In this document: in pieces, positions 31,555-44,091 of the stretch
Numbering within the stretch: the stretch's first letter is position 1
Layout: every line of letters starts with the position of its first letter
Origin: Globisporangium splendens
Lineage: Eukaryota; Oomycota; Peronosporomycetes; Pythiales; Pythiaceae
Direction of reading: 5' to 3'
Length of the DNA: 64,000 nucleotides
Assembly (NCBI GenBank): GCA_006386115.1
Contig: VFIW01000005.1
Location: forward strand, 868,001 to 932,000
The notes under the pieces: model-generated
What the model was told of the DNA's origin: nothing
The model's database searches: none
What the model saw: the letters and a program-made list of their open reading frames with translations, nothing else
Made by a program: the position numbers and the translations under genes

Positions 31555-33225
31555 ATGGCCCCGAAGAACACGAGCACAGCCGCCACGGCGGCGACGGCGT
31601 TGCTGCCGCAGTACATCACCCCTTCCCACGAGAGCCGCGCGACCGCTCCGCCTGCGCAGCCGTCCGCGAACGGACTGTACACTGAGGCTGGCGTGTACCG
31701 CTACGAGCGCAACCGCGGCAGCCACGAGTTCTTCTCGCCTGGCCCGCACAGGTATGGCAACGCATATGCGCTATTACAGTGGCCGTTATGATGACGAGAA
31801 AGCGCTAATATTGTGCTGTGTGTGTGTGTGTGTGTGAATGCTGAATGATGCAGTTCGGAGCGCACCGTGACGGCGCCGTCGGCGATTTTCAACCTGGCGT
31901 CGACGATTGTGGGCGGCGGCGTGCTGTCGCTGCCGTATGCGTTTGATAAGTGCGGTCTCGTGCTGACGGTCGTGTTCATGGTGCTCTCGGCTGCGGCATC
32001 GAATTTCAGTTTGTATGTGATTGTGAGTTGCAGTCGACGCGGTGGTGCAACGACCTACGAGGAGATCGTGCGCAAGGCGCTTGGACCAAAGGCCGGACTG
32101 ATCACTGTGACGCTGCTTGTGCTGCTCACGTTCCTCACGATGGTAGCGTACGTGATTCTTGTGAAAGACCTCGTCGGGTCGCTTGGCGAGCAGTTTCTGT
32201 TTGCGCGCGCGATCTCGGTCGCCGAGAAGAACGTGCTCACGTTGATCTGCATGACGCTCATCTTGCCCGTGCTGTTCACGCGCTCCATGGATGCGCTGCG
32301 CTTCACGTCGATGCTCAGCCTCATGTCCGTGCTACTGCTTGCGACTGCGATCACGATCCGCGCCGTGAACTCGCTGCAATCTCATGAAGACGCGACGAGC
32401 AGTGCGCCATTGAGCACCGACCAAGTTGCTGACCGCACGATCCCGATCAAGCTGTTCCCGACGCATTGGCAAGACCCCGTGTTCGCATTCCCGATTATCA
32501 GCATCTCGTTCTTGTGCCACTTCAACGTGCTGCCAGTGTACCGCGAGCTCCGCGAACCAACTCGCCAGCGTTTGAAGAAGATCGTCTCGGCGACGATGTT
32601 CTCGACGTGGGTGTTCTACATGCTCGTGGGCACCATGGGGTACCTGTTCGCATACCAGCTCCCTGGTGGCGTGCGTGACGATATCCTCAACAACTTCAGC
32701 GGCAACGACACGCTCGTGAACGTCGGACGCTTGGGGCTGCTGCTCACGATCATGATGAACATGCCGCTGATCATGCAGCCGTGCCGCATGAACATCGTCC
32801 GCCTGAGCAAGTACGTGATCGGGTTTGTGAAATCGTACACTTCGAGATCGTCATCTTCTCCGTCGTCCAATGGTGAGAGCATCGCGCTGCTGACGACACC
32901 AACGCTGCCAGGAGCCGTGACACCTCCCGCGGTGCCGTACGTGAGTGAGACAGTCTTCCACGTCGTGCTCACGGTCGCGATCATCGGCAGTGTGCTCGCG
33001 CTCGCGATCGTGACGCCAGGCGTGGCAGTCGTGTGGAACATGGTCGGCTCGACCGTCGGTATCCTCATCTCGTACGTGCTGCCGTGTGTGTCGTACATCC
33101 GCATCCGCCACAGCAAGCGCCACTCGGACAAGCGCAAGCTCGCGGCCTGGATCATCCTCGTCGTGAGCTCCATGATGTGTGTGGCGTGCACGCTGCAGTC
33201 GATCTCGTCCGTCGTCGGACTTTAA
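31555..33225 (+). CDS. Amino acid transporter, SLC38/AAAP family
   Basis: Two exons (31555-31751 and 31854-33225) encode 522 residues. The intron contains a TG microsatellite and ends ATGCAG. A 70-residue soluble N-terminus is followed by SAIFNLASTIVGGGVLSLPYA, the family signature in the first helix. About eleven helices follow, with FAFPIISISFLCHFNVLPVY in the middle. A Ser-rich loop with possible phosphorylation sites lies at about residues 390-420. Family members carry neutral amino acids, often by sodium or proton coupling, at plasma membrane or lysosome-like membranes. Substrate is not predictable from sequence. It converges on the WD40 gene with 248 bp between stops. Confidence 0.88.
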
Positions 33226-33473
33226 TTTATGATGGTTGAAAAACGAGCAAGCAATACAGATAGAGAGAAATAATTGAATAAAGTAAAAATGCAACTATAA
33301 ACTCAAGCATTCTCGGCCGCACTTAGCTAGCTCTCCAAGTCTCATCAAGCTCTAGATCGCATTAATGTATTCCATTAAAGAAGAAGCTACTTCCATTACG
33401 GAAGCAACCGAAGATCATGACACTCTTCCATACGCCTGCAAAGTATTTGATCTGCAAGTGTATATCATCACCC

Positions 33474-34962
33474 TTAGACCGCTGGCGCTGTTTCGTACAC
33501 TTGCAGAAGAGCGTCATCGCCACCGGAGACCAAGCGCGAGCCCGTCGAGTTGTACGCGACGCTCCAGACCTGGTCCGTGTGCGTGTCGAACGTCGTGAGG
33601 CAGCGGCGCATGCCAATGTCCCAGACCTTGACACGACGATCCGCTCCGCTATAAAACAAAATAAACAAGTGTCATCAGGATGAGATTTGCCACGGTATGA
33701 TAAAAGTAGGGCAGACTCGAAGAGTTCCTTACCCCGTGGCGAATTGACGACCATCAGGAGAGCAGTCGACGCTGAGCACCCACGAAATATGGCCTGAGAG
33801 CGTGGCCACTGCGTTGCCGTGCGCACTGTTTTATGTTTACGAGTTTATACATCAATGCGTGAGTACAGGCATGGCCAGCATCATAAAAACCATCGAAAAG
33901 CAAAGAGCTACGTACGTGTCGTAGACGTTCACGTGCATATCGTCTGAAGCCGCAAACAACTTGCCGTCGGGGGAATACGCCACCGATCGAACGGGTTTTG
34001 TTCGATCTATTGTGCAAATGACGCAGAAACAAAACAAAACAAAGTAGAGCATGAGGCATACACCATCAACACGTCTCAATCGATGATGTGAACTCTTTTA
34101 CCTTCGTATTTGTGCACGAGCGAACCCGTCTCGACGTTGTAGACACCCACAAAGCCGTCAAACCCTCCGCACGCAATGTGCTTCCCATCTGGAGACTGCA
34201 GACTCACGCAGACGTGTGCATAAAAACATGATTAGACTCATTCCAAAGCGACACCAACAACAACACAATCTTAGCACCACACGTACGTAAGCAACACTGA
34301 GTACGAACTTGGTCTGCGGCGTGATCTCATGCACGAGCTTCTCGGCTTCGAGGTCGAACAAGTTGATCTTCCCCTGCTGGCTACCCGAAGCCAAGCGCGT
34401 CTCGTCGGGACTGTACACGATCTGCCAGAGCTCGCCCGGACCGGCGTCGATGGTCTTCTCGACGGCGCCGGACGACAGGTTCAGCACGCGGATCTGGCAG
34501 TCAAGCGAGCTCGTGACCGCGTGCGTGCCCTCCTTGTTGCCCACGATCGCGATCGTGCCGAGCACGTGGCCAGGGTACTGCTGTGAGACCGAGATTGAGT
34601 CCTTCGTCACGCTCCTGAGGGCGGCATGAGAGAGCCACAGACAATCGTTCATATGAGTGAGTTGGAAGGTAGACAGGAGGTAACTCAAGCTCACAGGCAT
34701 TTAGCGCACCATGCTTTGGCGACTTCGTCGACGGAACCACTCAGGATCTTGTCATTGGCGGTCCAGAACGTGCTCCAAATGCCATCGCTGTGCGCGTTGG
34801 CGAACTGGATCGAGGCGCGGTGCTGTGCGCATAACGACACACACATACAGAAGAAGCCCACGCGTTCGCGCAAGACACATTCATACACAAACACGCGGTT
34901 AGGTGCGCCCACACAGACAGACAGGTGATCGTGGGGCGTCGACGTACACTGGCGCGAGCCAT
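33474..34962 (-). CDS. WD40 protein Ski8/WDR61
   Basis: Seven or eight short exons, starting with the tiny exon MARAS (34962-34948), then a 125-bp intron. WD repeats follow: NAHSDGIWSTFW, GSVDEVAKAWSV, GHVLGTIAIV, VYSPDETRLASGS, SPDGKHIACGGFDGFV, VAYSPDGKLFAASDD, GHISWVLSVDCSPDG and VKVWDIGMRRC, ending VSGGDDALLQVYETAPAV. Seven blades, overall length and several blade sequences match WDR61/Ski8. In known systems this protein serves both the cytosolic Ski RNA-decay complex and the nuclear PAF1 complex. The dense introns contrast with its single-exon neighbours. Exon joins were checked for the first three exons and the last two. Confidence 0.82.
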
Positions 34963-36159
34963 TTTTGCGTGGGGAAAATGGCTGTCTGGAGGTGAACACA
35001 AATGCGTACTTAATGGAAAGCAAGCCAACACACAAGGACATCGTGCTTAAGCAGCACAATGCAATACACCATTACATTGTGTATTGTATTGCTGAACATT
35101 GCTGGCTTGATTCGCAAGTTGCATATTGCATATTGCATATTGCACAGCTGTAATGATTGCCTTCCGTATTCGGATACACAGCGTAATAAAAAAATCACTT
35201 GGAAAAGAAATACCGCCGATCCACAGAATAACGAAAGCTTCCGTTTTGAAGTTATTCCATTAAATTCTGGTAAAGCTGCCCCCCCCCCCCCCAAGAAGCA
35301 ACTCCCCGCACACATCGCTTCAACCTCACATTAGCAGCACAAGACAATGTTCGCATAAACAGAGGTATGTATTGTTGTGTGTGGATTTGTCTTTTGATGT
35401 GTGTGATCGTTTGACCTTGGCAAGTGTTTATCATTTCTATTGTATATGCGTGTTGTTATTGCGACCGAACCGCGTACTGCCCACCACCCTGCAAGGTCAC
35501 CACCGCACTTGAGTCTGCATGATCTCCGAAGCGCGTATTCTCCGCCGCGCTTCAGACTGTAAGAGGCTCGACGCGTATGGTCGCCGACGCGCATCGCCAT
35601 CGCTGTCCCCGAGATCGACGCCAGCCGCCGACATCCTCGGCACTCGAGACAAACTGTGCGGTTGACCGCCTTCACGCATACCGCGCAGCTGTTAGACTGG
35701 AGATCGTACCCGCGCCTCAAGATCACCACCGTGCATGACCATGATCACAATTGAGCCCGCTTCAATGACGGCAAGGTAGCGTTCACGGTCAACACCATCA
35801 ACCGCCGCATGTGAATACACCCGCATTTGTGGTCACTGCTGCTCATGACCATCATCGCGCTTGAAATCAACTCCTACACGACCACAGAGCACATCATGTC
35901 GCACACGACCACCGCCGCGCTTGAGTTCACGCCGTGTGTGGTGAACGTCGCGCTCGGGTCGTTCATACCCACGACTACCATGGCTCACGACCTTTACCAC
36001 GTACGCGACCGAAACCACGTCCGGCCACCGACCCGCATCAATCAGAACGTACAAGTTGTTGTTGTTGTTTTTGTATATGCAAATAGGTGCATCCATAATT
36101 TCCAGTTTATATTTTGCTCATGCATTTGTTTAGGAGCCAGCACTCCTCATGTGCGCATG
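34963..36159. repeat. Gene-poor stretch with degenerate repeats
   Basis: This holds the WDR61 upstream region, three TGCATAT-type units (about 35118-35142), a run of 14 C (35279-35292), and from 35460 to 36000 a diverged repeat field. There, units such as ACCACCGCCGCGCTTGAG and CATGACCATGATC recur with mutations. Short frames rich in Thr and His (35827-36222) come from this field and are not convincing genes. It may be a decayed tandem-repeat gene or satellite. Confidence 0.45.
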
Positions 36160-38004
36160 CTAATCAACCAGCCGCAACTTTTTGTTTCGCTGGTGCCAGG
36201 CGCGGGTTATTCCGCTCGTTGATCCTGTCAGCTTGCGTTTGCAGTGGGGGTTGTTTGTTGTGCCCTCAAGGTGTTGAAGAACCTCATTTCGAATCGAAAG
36301 AGCAAGCAAACTGACATCCTGCTTCCACTGCTTGCGCATCTGATCGTCAGAAAGAGAGTGAAAAGGTGGCGGGACACGACCACCCATGAACTTGTAGGTC
36401 ATTTTCATAGCACTTTTCGCTTCTGTTTGCGCTCTGTTGCTTTTGTCGTTTGGTATGCGAGCGAGATCTTCAAGCGGATATTGAAATATCAATGACGAGA
36501 AGGTGACGCCTGCGAGCGAGCGAAGATTTACCGGCCAGACAAGAGCGGTATCAAGGGGAGTTTGGTGAGTGTTATGGACTTTGGAGTTGCCGTGCTGGGC
36601 AAAGCGTGTCTCAGGGGCTTCAACAGAGGCTTGAATTTTATCCTATTGGCGACAGACGTCTTCGACTCGCGCGTTCAGATGGCCGATATCCTCAGCAATT
36701 GCTTGAATCCCGCGGACGAGACGTGTCAACATGGGTTCAAAAGAGTGCAGACCAATAAATCGCTTCTCTTTTTCGTCGTTTGGAATGGCAGAGATAACAT
36801 CTGCCGCAGGAAGAGCAACTAGATTGTTTAGGACGAACGTCTTCTTTGTCGACGTACTCCATAGCGTCAACAGATCAACTGCACTGCCATGCGACAGTGT
36901 AGGTTGTGCGCGGATGAGAGCCGCTGTCATCGCTCGATGAATTATATGATCCGGTAGAGCGCGGTGGGTTTCGCCAAAGTATAGCAACAGCGACGCGGTA
37001 AGCGCTTCGATGAAATCACTGGATCGAACGCGATTCTCGTAGTTGGAGAACAATGCCTGACTGAATGGTCGCTTTAGCTCCTTGATGCCCGAAGTGTCTT
37101 GATCGCTGAGGAGCCGGGGGAGATGAACGTTGTGCAACGGACTGCACTGCCGACCCTCGTCTGCTTGACTGAGACTTTAAACCCTTCGTTAGGGTATCTG
37201 GCTCGAGCTCTGATAGCTTCTGCAGTAGGCTATTGATGTATGCAGCAACTTTGTCCTGCTCTTTCGCTGCACCATTAATCTGACTAAACAGCAGGTCTGA
37301 GACGTTGAATGGATCAGCAACAAGTTGGCACGCGAGCGAGTGCATGGGATCTATCTCCCAGCTAAGAGCCGAGCAAAAACAGAAATAGAATGCTGTTTGC
37401 GCACCTTCACGCGCGCCATGCGCACGAGCAGATACAAGCCCATCCACTCTAAGTCCTGAAAGCTCAAGCAGCCAACATCAGAGCTGCGGCCGATAGCGCT
37501 CCATTGGTGATTTAGAAGTGTGTGATCTTTCAGCGATTGTGCGTCGTTTTTGGCGAACAGGATCCTCGATATCGCCTTCAAGTCACTCATCGTCATCAAT
37601 GGGGTCAGCCTCTTCAATCGCTTCCCGTCTTCGATGCACTGTAGCACGTATTGTTTGTTCAGATTCGCTCGTAGCCGCTTGTACCATGCCTCGTTCGTCG
37701 AAAAGAGAGTCGATTTTGTTGCTTCCTCTACTTGACGTCGAATACTGCTCAGGTAGTTCATCGAAGTTTGCCACTGGATGTTCTCATCTTGGAAAAGAAA
37801 GCTCGTAAACTTGCCGAACAGCTCTTTTGTCACGTCTTGCTCATCAAGATCACGTAAAGCAAGCCCAGTGTGCAGGTAGGTTTTCAGAAAAGTGTTGAAG
37901 TTAGCAACAGCGGACTTGTCTTGCTTCTTCGACGAACGGCCATGTTCGTTTTCCATTAAATTTGCTATGGTTTTGACGGCGTTGGCGTCCATTGTCGTCC
38001 TCAT
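36160..38004 (-). mobile_element. Crypton-like tyrosine recombinase element, inactive
   Basis: From the ATG at 38004 (MRTTMDANAV) a 217-residue segment has a helical N-terminal SAM-like core (FNTFLKTYLHTGL) and QWSAIGRSSDVGCLSFQDLEW, matching the first catalytic arginine of tyrosine recombinases of the Crypton/DUF3504 type. After a shift near 37370, PMHSLACQLVADPF and KSQSSRRGSA follow; RRG corresponds to the second arginine box, with Q where H is usual. The catalytic tyrosine region appears deleted at about 37150. A helical C-terminal domain continues in a new frame to 36643. A further open segment (36492-36160) may be the tail. No target repeats were identified. It is dead as written. Confidence 0.5.
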
Positions 38005-38231
38005 TGTGGGTTTCTTGTTTGAATGAAAAGTGACGTGCTGGATTGCGCTCCGTCGGCGTTTAATTTTAAGAAGTTCGACGATTCTGTAAAGTACGCACCC
38101 TGTTTGTCGATAAGTACGAATATGGCAAATTCCGTTCTGGGACAGCACTGAAGATAATGAGATACACTGCTGTATTGCATTGCGTTTGCAAACCCCATTT
38201 CGTGTACGTCAGACAGTTGAAGAGAAGGCTG

Positions 38232-39514
38232 ATGGGTGTCATGCGATGGCGCACGCAGCCGCTGCTGAACCCATTTGGGTGGAAGGACGTCGCGTACTCG
38301 GCCACGAAGCACCCCAAGCAGCGTCTCGTACGTACGCTCCATTGCTTCTAATGTGCTTCCTGCTTTGCTCATAAACCAGCGCGCTGCACTCTCTTTTGTG
38401 TGTTGCCACAATGTCCCATTAGGACATTGCAGTTCCGAGCAAGAAATTCCCGCGACGCAAGCTCCCAACGTGTGTGTTTGTACATGGCGGCTCCTGGCAG
38501 CGTGGCGACAAGGCAGGTGCGTTCAACAACGGTATCGACGACGCATTCGTGAATGCTGGATGCATTGGTGTGTCGGTCAACTATCGAGTGTCTCCCGAGG
38601 TGAGACGATCATGCAGAACCTGTCGTTTCTTCAGAGAGTTATCGAATGCTAGTAACAATGTTGTGCGTGCAGGTGCAACATCCTGAGCACACGTTGGACG
38701 TTGCAACGGCAGTCAAGTGGCTTCGTCACAACATCGACAAGGTACGATGGCGTCTCATGAGTTCTGCGAAATGGAAAAGAGAACGCTTACAAGGGGTAAC
38801 GCGGTTATATGCATCTCCTGTATGTGCGTCTTCGCAGTATGGTGGAGATCCCGATCGTCTCGTTCTTATCGGACACAGTGCCGGCGCGCATTTGGTGATG
38901 CAGTTGCTGGCGGATCCGCAATTCCTCCGCCGAGTCGGCGCCGATGAAGACGTGTCGACGTTCGTCAAGGGTGCTGTCGGCATTTCTGGCGTGTACAACA
39001 TTGTTCGCATGGCGAATGCATCATTCTATGGCTCACTTGTGGTACGTTTGAGTCAAATATAACCCATTTTGTAGTGAGTGACGCTCGTTGATCACTCTCT
39101 GGTGTGCATCGTGGGTAATAGACGACACCAGCATTTGGCGAACGTGTCAATCAATGGCGAGAAGCGTCCATCATCACTGCGTTGACAAAAGAAGGAAGCA
39201 AGTCGCCGCTCGTCGAAATCCCACTGTTGCTGCTCACAGCGGAGGAAGATTTCCACTTTAGCGAGGACGCGCAAGAACTCGAGACATGGCTCGTAGCTGC
39301 TGGACATGTACGTGCTGATGGGATCTTGTGTCATGTGTACGCGCTGACCCTCACTTTGCGTTGTGGACTGTATCAGAAATCTGTCCAGCGGAAGGTGATC
39401 TCAAAGCGAAATCACTTCACGATCCTCCGCGATCTCACTGCACATAGAGACGACGACGCGATGCAGGAGATCACCAAGTTCATACAAAGTCTCGTCAAAG
39501 ATGACGCCAACTGA
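38232..39514 (+). CDS. Alpha/beta hydrolase, carboxylesterase-type
   Basis: Six exons, all phase 0: 38232-38327, 38423-38599, 38673-38741, 38838-39041, 39122-39307 and 39377-39514, giving 289 residues. HGGSW forms the oxyanion hole, GHSAG holds the nucleophile serine, an acidic residue follows in LTAEEDFHF, and the catalytic histidine is in RNHFTIL. The overall plan resembles isoprenylcysteine methylesterase or kynurenine formamidase-like enzymes, so the exact substrate is open. The start at 38232 (MGVMRWR) is chosen; 38157 and 38241 are in-frame alternatives. It is divergent from the Crypton-like element, 227 bp away. Confidence 0.8.
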
Positions 39515-39658
39515 TATTGCTTCTCTGTAAATGGAAGAAGAAAAAAAAAAAGAAGCTCAAAGTTCTGTGCAAAATTCAATCGATCTCTTTTTATTGTATT
39601 ATCCATCGTTAGTAATATGTATCATCCATCATGCACTCTCTTCTTCTTCTTCTTCTTC

Positions 39659-40045
39659 TTACACTTGCTTGCGATCCGTGAACGCGCGGATGATGCATCC
39701 GGCGCCAGCCTTGGTCGCGAGCTTCTGGTGCCACTCAAGTACCACAGCGCTCTGAGACGCGATGCCGAGGAAGCGCGACAGGTACTTCATCAGGTTATCC
39801 TCCAGGTCCGTGCTCAGCGAGTCGATCACGCGCTGCATCTCGCCCTTGTTGCACGCCAGGAGCGCCGAGAGCACGATCTGCGCGTTCTCATCTTTGACGG
39901 CGTCGGACTTGGAGAGGAGCGGCGGGTCTTCCAGCGACGCCCGCACGGCGTCCTCGTTCTTGCGCTGCGCGATCAGCGTCTTCACCTGCGAGGCGCGCGC
40001 GCGCACGCCCGCCGCGATGCTTGCTTCGTCGGCCATCGTGTTCAC
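39659..40045 (-). CDS. ARPC5: Arp2/3 complex subunit 5 (p16-Arc)
   Basis: A single exon of 128 residues. SDAVKDENAQIVLSALLACN, EMQRVIDSLSTDLEDNLMKY and a C-terminal GAGCIIRAFTDRKQV follow the ARPC5 family from start to end. ARPC5 is a helical subunit of the Arp2/3 actin-nucleating complex. The protein is a little shorter than animal ARPC5 because the acidic N-terminus is reduced. Met at 40036 is an alternative start. A CTT run follows the stop (about 39641-39660). Confidence 0.88.
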   Translation of the reverse strand: MNTMADEASIAAGVRARASQVKTLIAQRKNEDAVRASLEDPPLLSKSDAVKDENAQIVLSALLACNKGEMQRVIDSLSTDLEDNLMKYLSRFLGIASQSAVVLEWHQKLATKAGAGCIIRAFTDRKQV

Positions 40046-40318
40046 GAGGATCTTCTTCTCTTGCTCTCTTTATGAAGTGAACAAGCTGCGAGTCAGAATG
40101 CAGTTGATGGTTACGGTTCTAACAGAGAGTATGACGGAGGAGAGGGTATTTGTGTGGCTCGGTTCTAACAGGAATTGTGTTAATTGTGTGTACTGAATTT
40201 GTCACTGATGACGAAACTGATAAAATGAAGATGTCATAAGGGATGAAACAGCATTTTGTCCGAAGTCTGTGTTGATGGCGAGTCTATGTTTGTGTGCGAA
40301 GATGGCATTTTTTGCTTT

Positions 40319-42039
40319 TTACAGCGACGCAAAGATGGCACTTTCGAGGAGGATGCGCGCTGCTTCGTTGTCTGGTTGGATGCGCATCAGTCGCAGCGCT
40401 GCGCTGTGGGCGACACTCCAGCGCTGCAGCTTCGTGGCGCAGGTCCCAAGACCCGTCAATGCGTCGAGGAGCTGAGGATTTTTCTCGAGAGCTGTTTCAA
40501 AGTAGCCTAATGCCGTCTCAGCATCTCCTGTAGTTCACAACAGACATTGATACATGCAAACGCACGCATACAATCATTCAGTGCAATCACACAGCATTTT
40601 GACACACAGTAAAAGTAGCGAACCTGCACGAAGTTCGGCCATGCCGAGCTTGCTCCATGCGTACGCGTAGTCCGGGTACGCGTGCACGACCTGGAGCAAC
40701 ACATTGCGTGCGTTCTTGTGTTCGCCCATATCCATCATCTTCAGCGCTTGTCGGACGCTGGCCTGGGCGTCGTCGCCAGCAGCACCGATCCATTTTCCTT
40801 CAAGAGCTGCGGACGCGAACTGGATGACCGTGGCGTCACTGCATCGCAAGTACTGGACGAGCTTCGCTTCGTCAGCAAACTGGAGCTGCAGGATCGAAGG
40901 AGTGTACGTGCTCTCTGCAGCGTTTCCTTCTTGGCTGGTTGCGTCAGCAGAAACATCGTTCGGGAACCGGCGAGCGAGAGGTGCAGACGGAATGTGGTGA
41001 CCGTTCTCGAACCCATCAAAGTAGAGGAGGAGAGAAGGGTTGCTCACAGCCTATAGAGCAATGCAACTTATTTGATAAGTCACTAGCACGTGGGTATGCC
41101 TGAAGGTGCAACGAGTTACCTTCGGGTTGGCGACGAGGTCAATACTCTCTTGAGGCACTCGATGAATTCGTTCCCCATCACTGCAAACGTGGCAACACAC
41201 AAAATCCGTTTAATTGACCTGATACGATAAAATAGCTCCCACAGTGTCGCAGACGTGCCGGTTGTTTGTAGAGTGAGGCAGAATGTCATAGGTGACGTGC
41301 AAGTCTGCAAACGCATGGGACCTCGCGACTGTCCATCCAGTGACGACACCAAGCCCAACATCATTCACGTCGACGACATCACCGATGCAATACTTGACAG
41401 CTTCTGTGCGTTTCTACACAACCAAACGCCAAAATGAGTCCATGCACAGATAAATACCCGGACTTTCATAAAACCTGAGCACTCACTTTTGGTTGGAACG
41501 CTCCTCTCGCCGCCAAGTTGCGAACCATTGCATTATGATCATCGATCTCACGAAGTGCAGCAAACGCTGGTACATTTGCAGCGATGCGTGCGCAGTATTA
41601 GCCTACAACAGCAACCATCTCAATCTCGCTCCATGCAATCACGTACCAGCATCGATGCGTCGGCCCACGGCTCGCTTGTCCTGTTCGTCGACAGGTTGCT
41701 CGAACTGGGAGCGCACGACCGTGACAAACGCGCGCTTGCGGTTCCAGCGCTGGATCGCGTGCATGTCTGCGAACCGATCGCCGAACTTGCGCTCGCGTTG
41801 CCAGTCGCTCTTCACGCCATGGTACGAGTCCGTCGCACCCGAGCGAATCGCGTTGTAGAGCGTTCGACCGGCTTCCAGGTCGTCCTGGAGCTGGCGCGTC
41901 GAGTGCAGCAGCGACCTGGGCGTACAGAGAGAAAGAGAGCGACGCACACAGTGAGTAACGCATTGGCAACAGGCACGTAGTGGCGCATGCGTGTTGGCGC
42001 GTACTGGTAGAGCGTGCGCATCACCCGCGCCGACGCCAT
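40319..42039 (-). CDS. TPR protein with possible YccV/HspQ-like barrel
   Basis: About seven exons. Exon 1 is MASARVMRTLYQ (ATG at 42039), joined in phase to SLLHSTRQLQDDLEAG. After a charged segment (DWQRERKFGDRF) a beta-rich block begins YCIGDVVDVNDVGLGVVTGW and ends RIHRVPQESIDLVANP. Its spacing recalls the hemimethylated-DNA-binding-like (YccV/HspQ) fold found in some eukaryotic F-box and stress proteins; this is a weak match. From about 40800 to 40319, TPR-like helices follow (ALKMMDMGEHKNARNVLLQVV, DAETALGYFETALEKNP, MRIQPDNEAARILL). Function unknown. It is divergent from the CSN1 gene, 327 bp apart. Confidence 0.6.
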
Positions 42040-42366
42040 CCTGCAATTGGTGCACGTCAATTCGGCGTTCTGGTGTCGTTCGGTGCCACATCGCACATGC
42101 ACACCAACAACTGAGTCAAATACCAGAGCAAGGTTAGATCTATCGATTGATCCCAAATCACGGTTCATTATCAATGCTGATCACAACAACAGGGTTGTTC
42201 ATCGTGTCGAAATAAGGTAGAGTGCTATTTAGAAACTCATTCACTAATTAGAAATCGAAATGGTGAAGTTGGACTGCGTGCGTTTCTAATGGAACCAACA
42301 CACACACACACCAGCATTATTTCCCCAAGAAGAAAGCTCCAAGGAAAGAAAGATCGGAAGGAGAAG

Positions 42367-44091
42367 ATGGCGTTCGACAGCGTGGACGTGGACGCGTACG
42401 CCGCCAAGTACAGTGGCCGCAACCGCATCGACCGCCTGCTGTTCATCGCGCAGAGCTGCGCGCAGCTGCGCGTCGACGCGTACAACGTGCTGCTGCGCGA
42501 GCTCAAGAACGGTCTCAACATGAAGCTCTACCTCGAAGTCGTCGACGCCGCCTCGAAAGACGCAGCTGCGGCTATGATCATCGATGCCGCGGCGCCTGAG
42601 AGCAGCAGCGCTACCGTAATCCCTGCGCTGGTCGTGGACATGACGTTTGTGGAGAACGTGAAGCGCAACGCCGCGCAGCAGCATGAACGTCTGGAGCAAG
42701 AGCTCAACTCGTACAAGTCCACGATGATCAAAGAAAGCATCCGGGTACGTTATTCGTTGTGTATGGCTTGTTGCTGTAGCTTGCTGATGTTGTTGTGGCT
42801 GTTTCGTGTGTTGATAATGACGTGGGTGTGTTTGTAGATGGGGCATAATGATCTTGGCGAGTTTTACTACCAGTTGGGCGATTTGCCAGCGGCGCTCAAG
42901 AGCTTTGCGCAGGCGCGCGACTACTGCACGACGGATAAACACATTGTTGAGATGTGCCTCAACGTTAGCAAGGTAAATCACTGGCTTTGGGTTTCATAGG
43001 TATCTTGTTGCTGTTCCAAGCCGTTCTCATTAACATTTTGCGATGCCTTAGGTCGGTCTCCACATGCGCAACTTTGCCCACGTGACGAACTATCTGACAA
43101 AGCTGGAGCATGTAGCGACATCGCAAACGGACGTAGTGTACGTTGCCTTGATCGTGATGTCTAATTGCCATGGTTAAATTCTAACGGACTGGTGTTCTGC
43201 TCTACAGGCTGCGGTCAAAGATCTCGGCTTCGTTTGGCCTCGTTGCGCTTCATGAGAAGAACTACCACGCTGCAGCTTTGAAGTTTATCGACTGCCATGC
43301 GGACATTGGTGCGACGTACAATGAAGTGCTCCATGCCGAGGACATTGCGTTGTACGGCGGCATTTGCGCGCTCGCGTCGTTCACTCGCAAAGAGTTGCGC
43401 GAAAAGGTACGAACTGCGTTATTCTATTTGCCAGCATATGCTCTTTGTGTTGTGTCTTTCCGGAGCTAATATGCCACTTCCTCTGTACATCAAATAAATC
43501 AAAGCTCATGAACAACTCGTCGTTCAAGGCGTTCTTGGAGCTGGTGCCGTGGCTGCGCGAGTTGATCAGCGATTTCTACTCGAGCAACTACGCGTCGTGT
43601 CTCCAAACGCTGGACAAGATGAAACCGGAGCTCAGTCTTGATATTTATCTTTGCGGCCACGTCGACAAGCTCTGCCAGGAGATCCGCAACCGAGGCATCA
43701 TCCAGTATTTCCACCCGTACCTGTCGGTCGACCTCCACCAAATGGCGCAAACGTTTAACACGGAAACAGCGAGTCTAGAAAAGGAGATTTGCGAACTCAT
43801 CGCGGCCAACAAGATTCACGCGCGCATGGACAGCTACCAAAAGGTATTTGCGTGACCCTTGTTTTGTCCTTATAAAAATGCACTTTGTAGCTGTGTTTAG
43901 CCATTCCTTTTGTTGGGCTGATGCATAATGCTATCGTACGTGTGTAGATTCTGTATGCGTACCATCCAAATAAGCGCAGTGCGACATACAAGCGCGCCTT
44001 TGATGTCGGACGAAAGTACGCGGCCGAGTCGCGAAACTTGATGCTGCGCATGAGTTTGCTGAAAAACAACCTGATTATTCGCGAGACGTAG
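42367..44091 (+). CDS. CSN1: COP9 signalosome subunit 1
   Basis: Six exons (42367-42744, 42838-42972, 43052-43137, 43208-43406, 43505-43843, 43948-44091) give 426 residues; all joins keep frame. The N-terminal helical repeats ([43 protein letters not shown]) and the C-terminal PCI domain ([36 protein letters not shown]) match CSN1/GPS1 and its relative Rpn7; the segment [20 protein letters not shown] favours CSN1. The COP9 signalosome removes Nedd8 from cullins. A partial initiator match (CTCATTCACT) lies about 130 bases upstream. Confidence 0.85.

Noticed and set aside
35827..36222. Plus-strand frame of 131 codons in the repeat field
   Set aside because: Its sequence derives from degenerate repeats, and the initial codons and composition do not support a gene.
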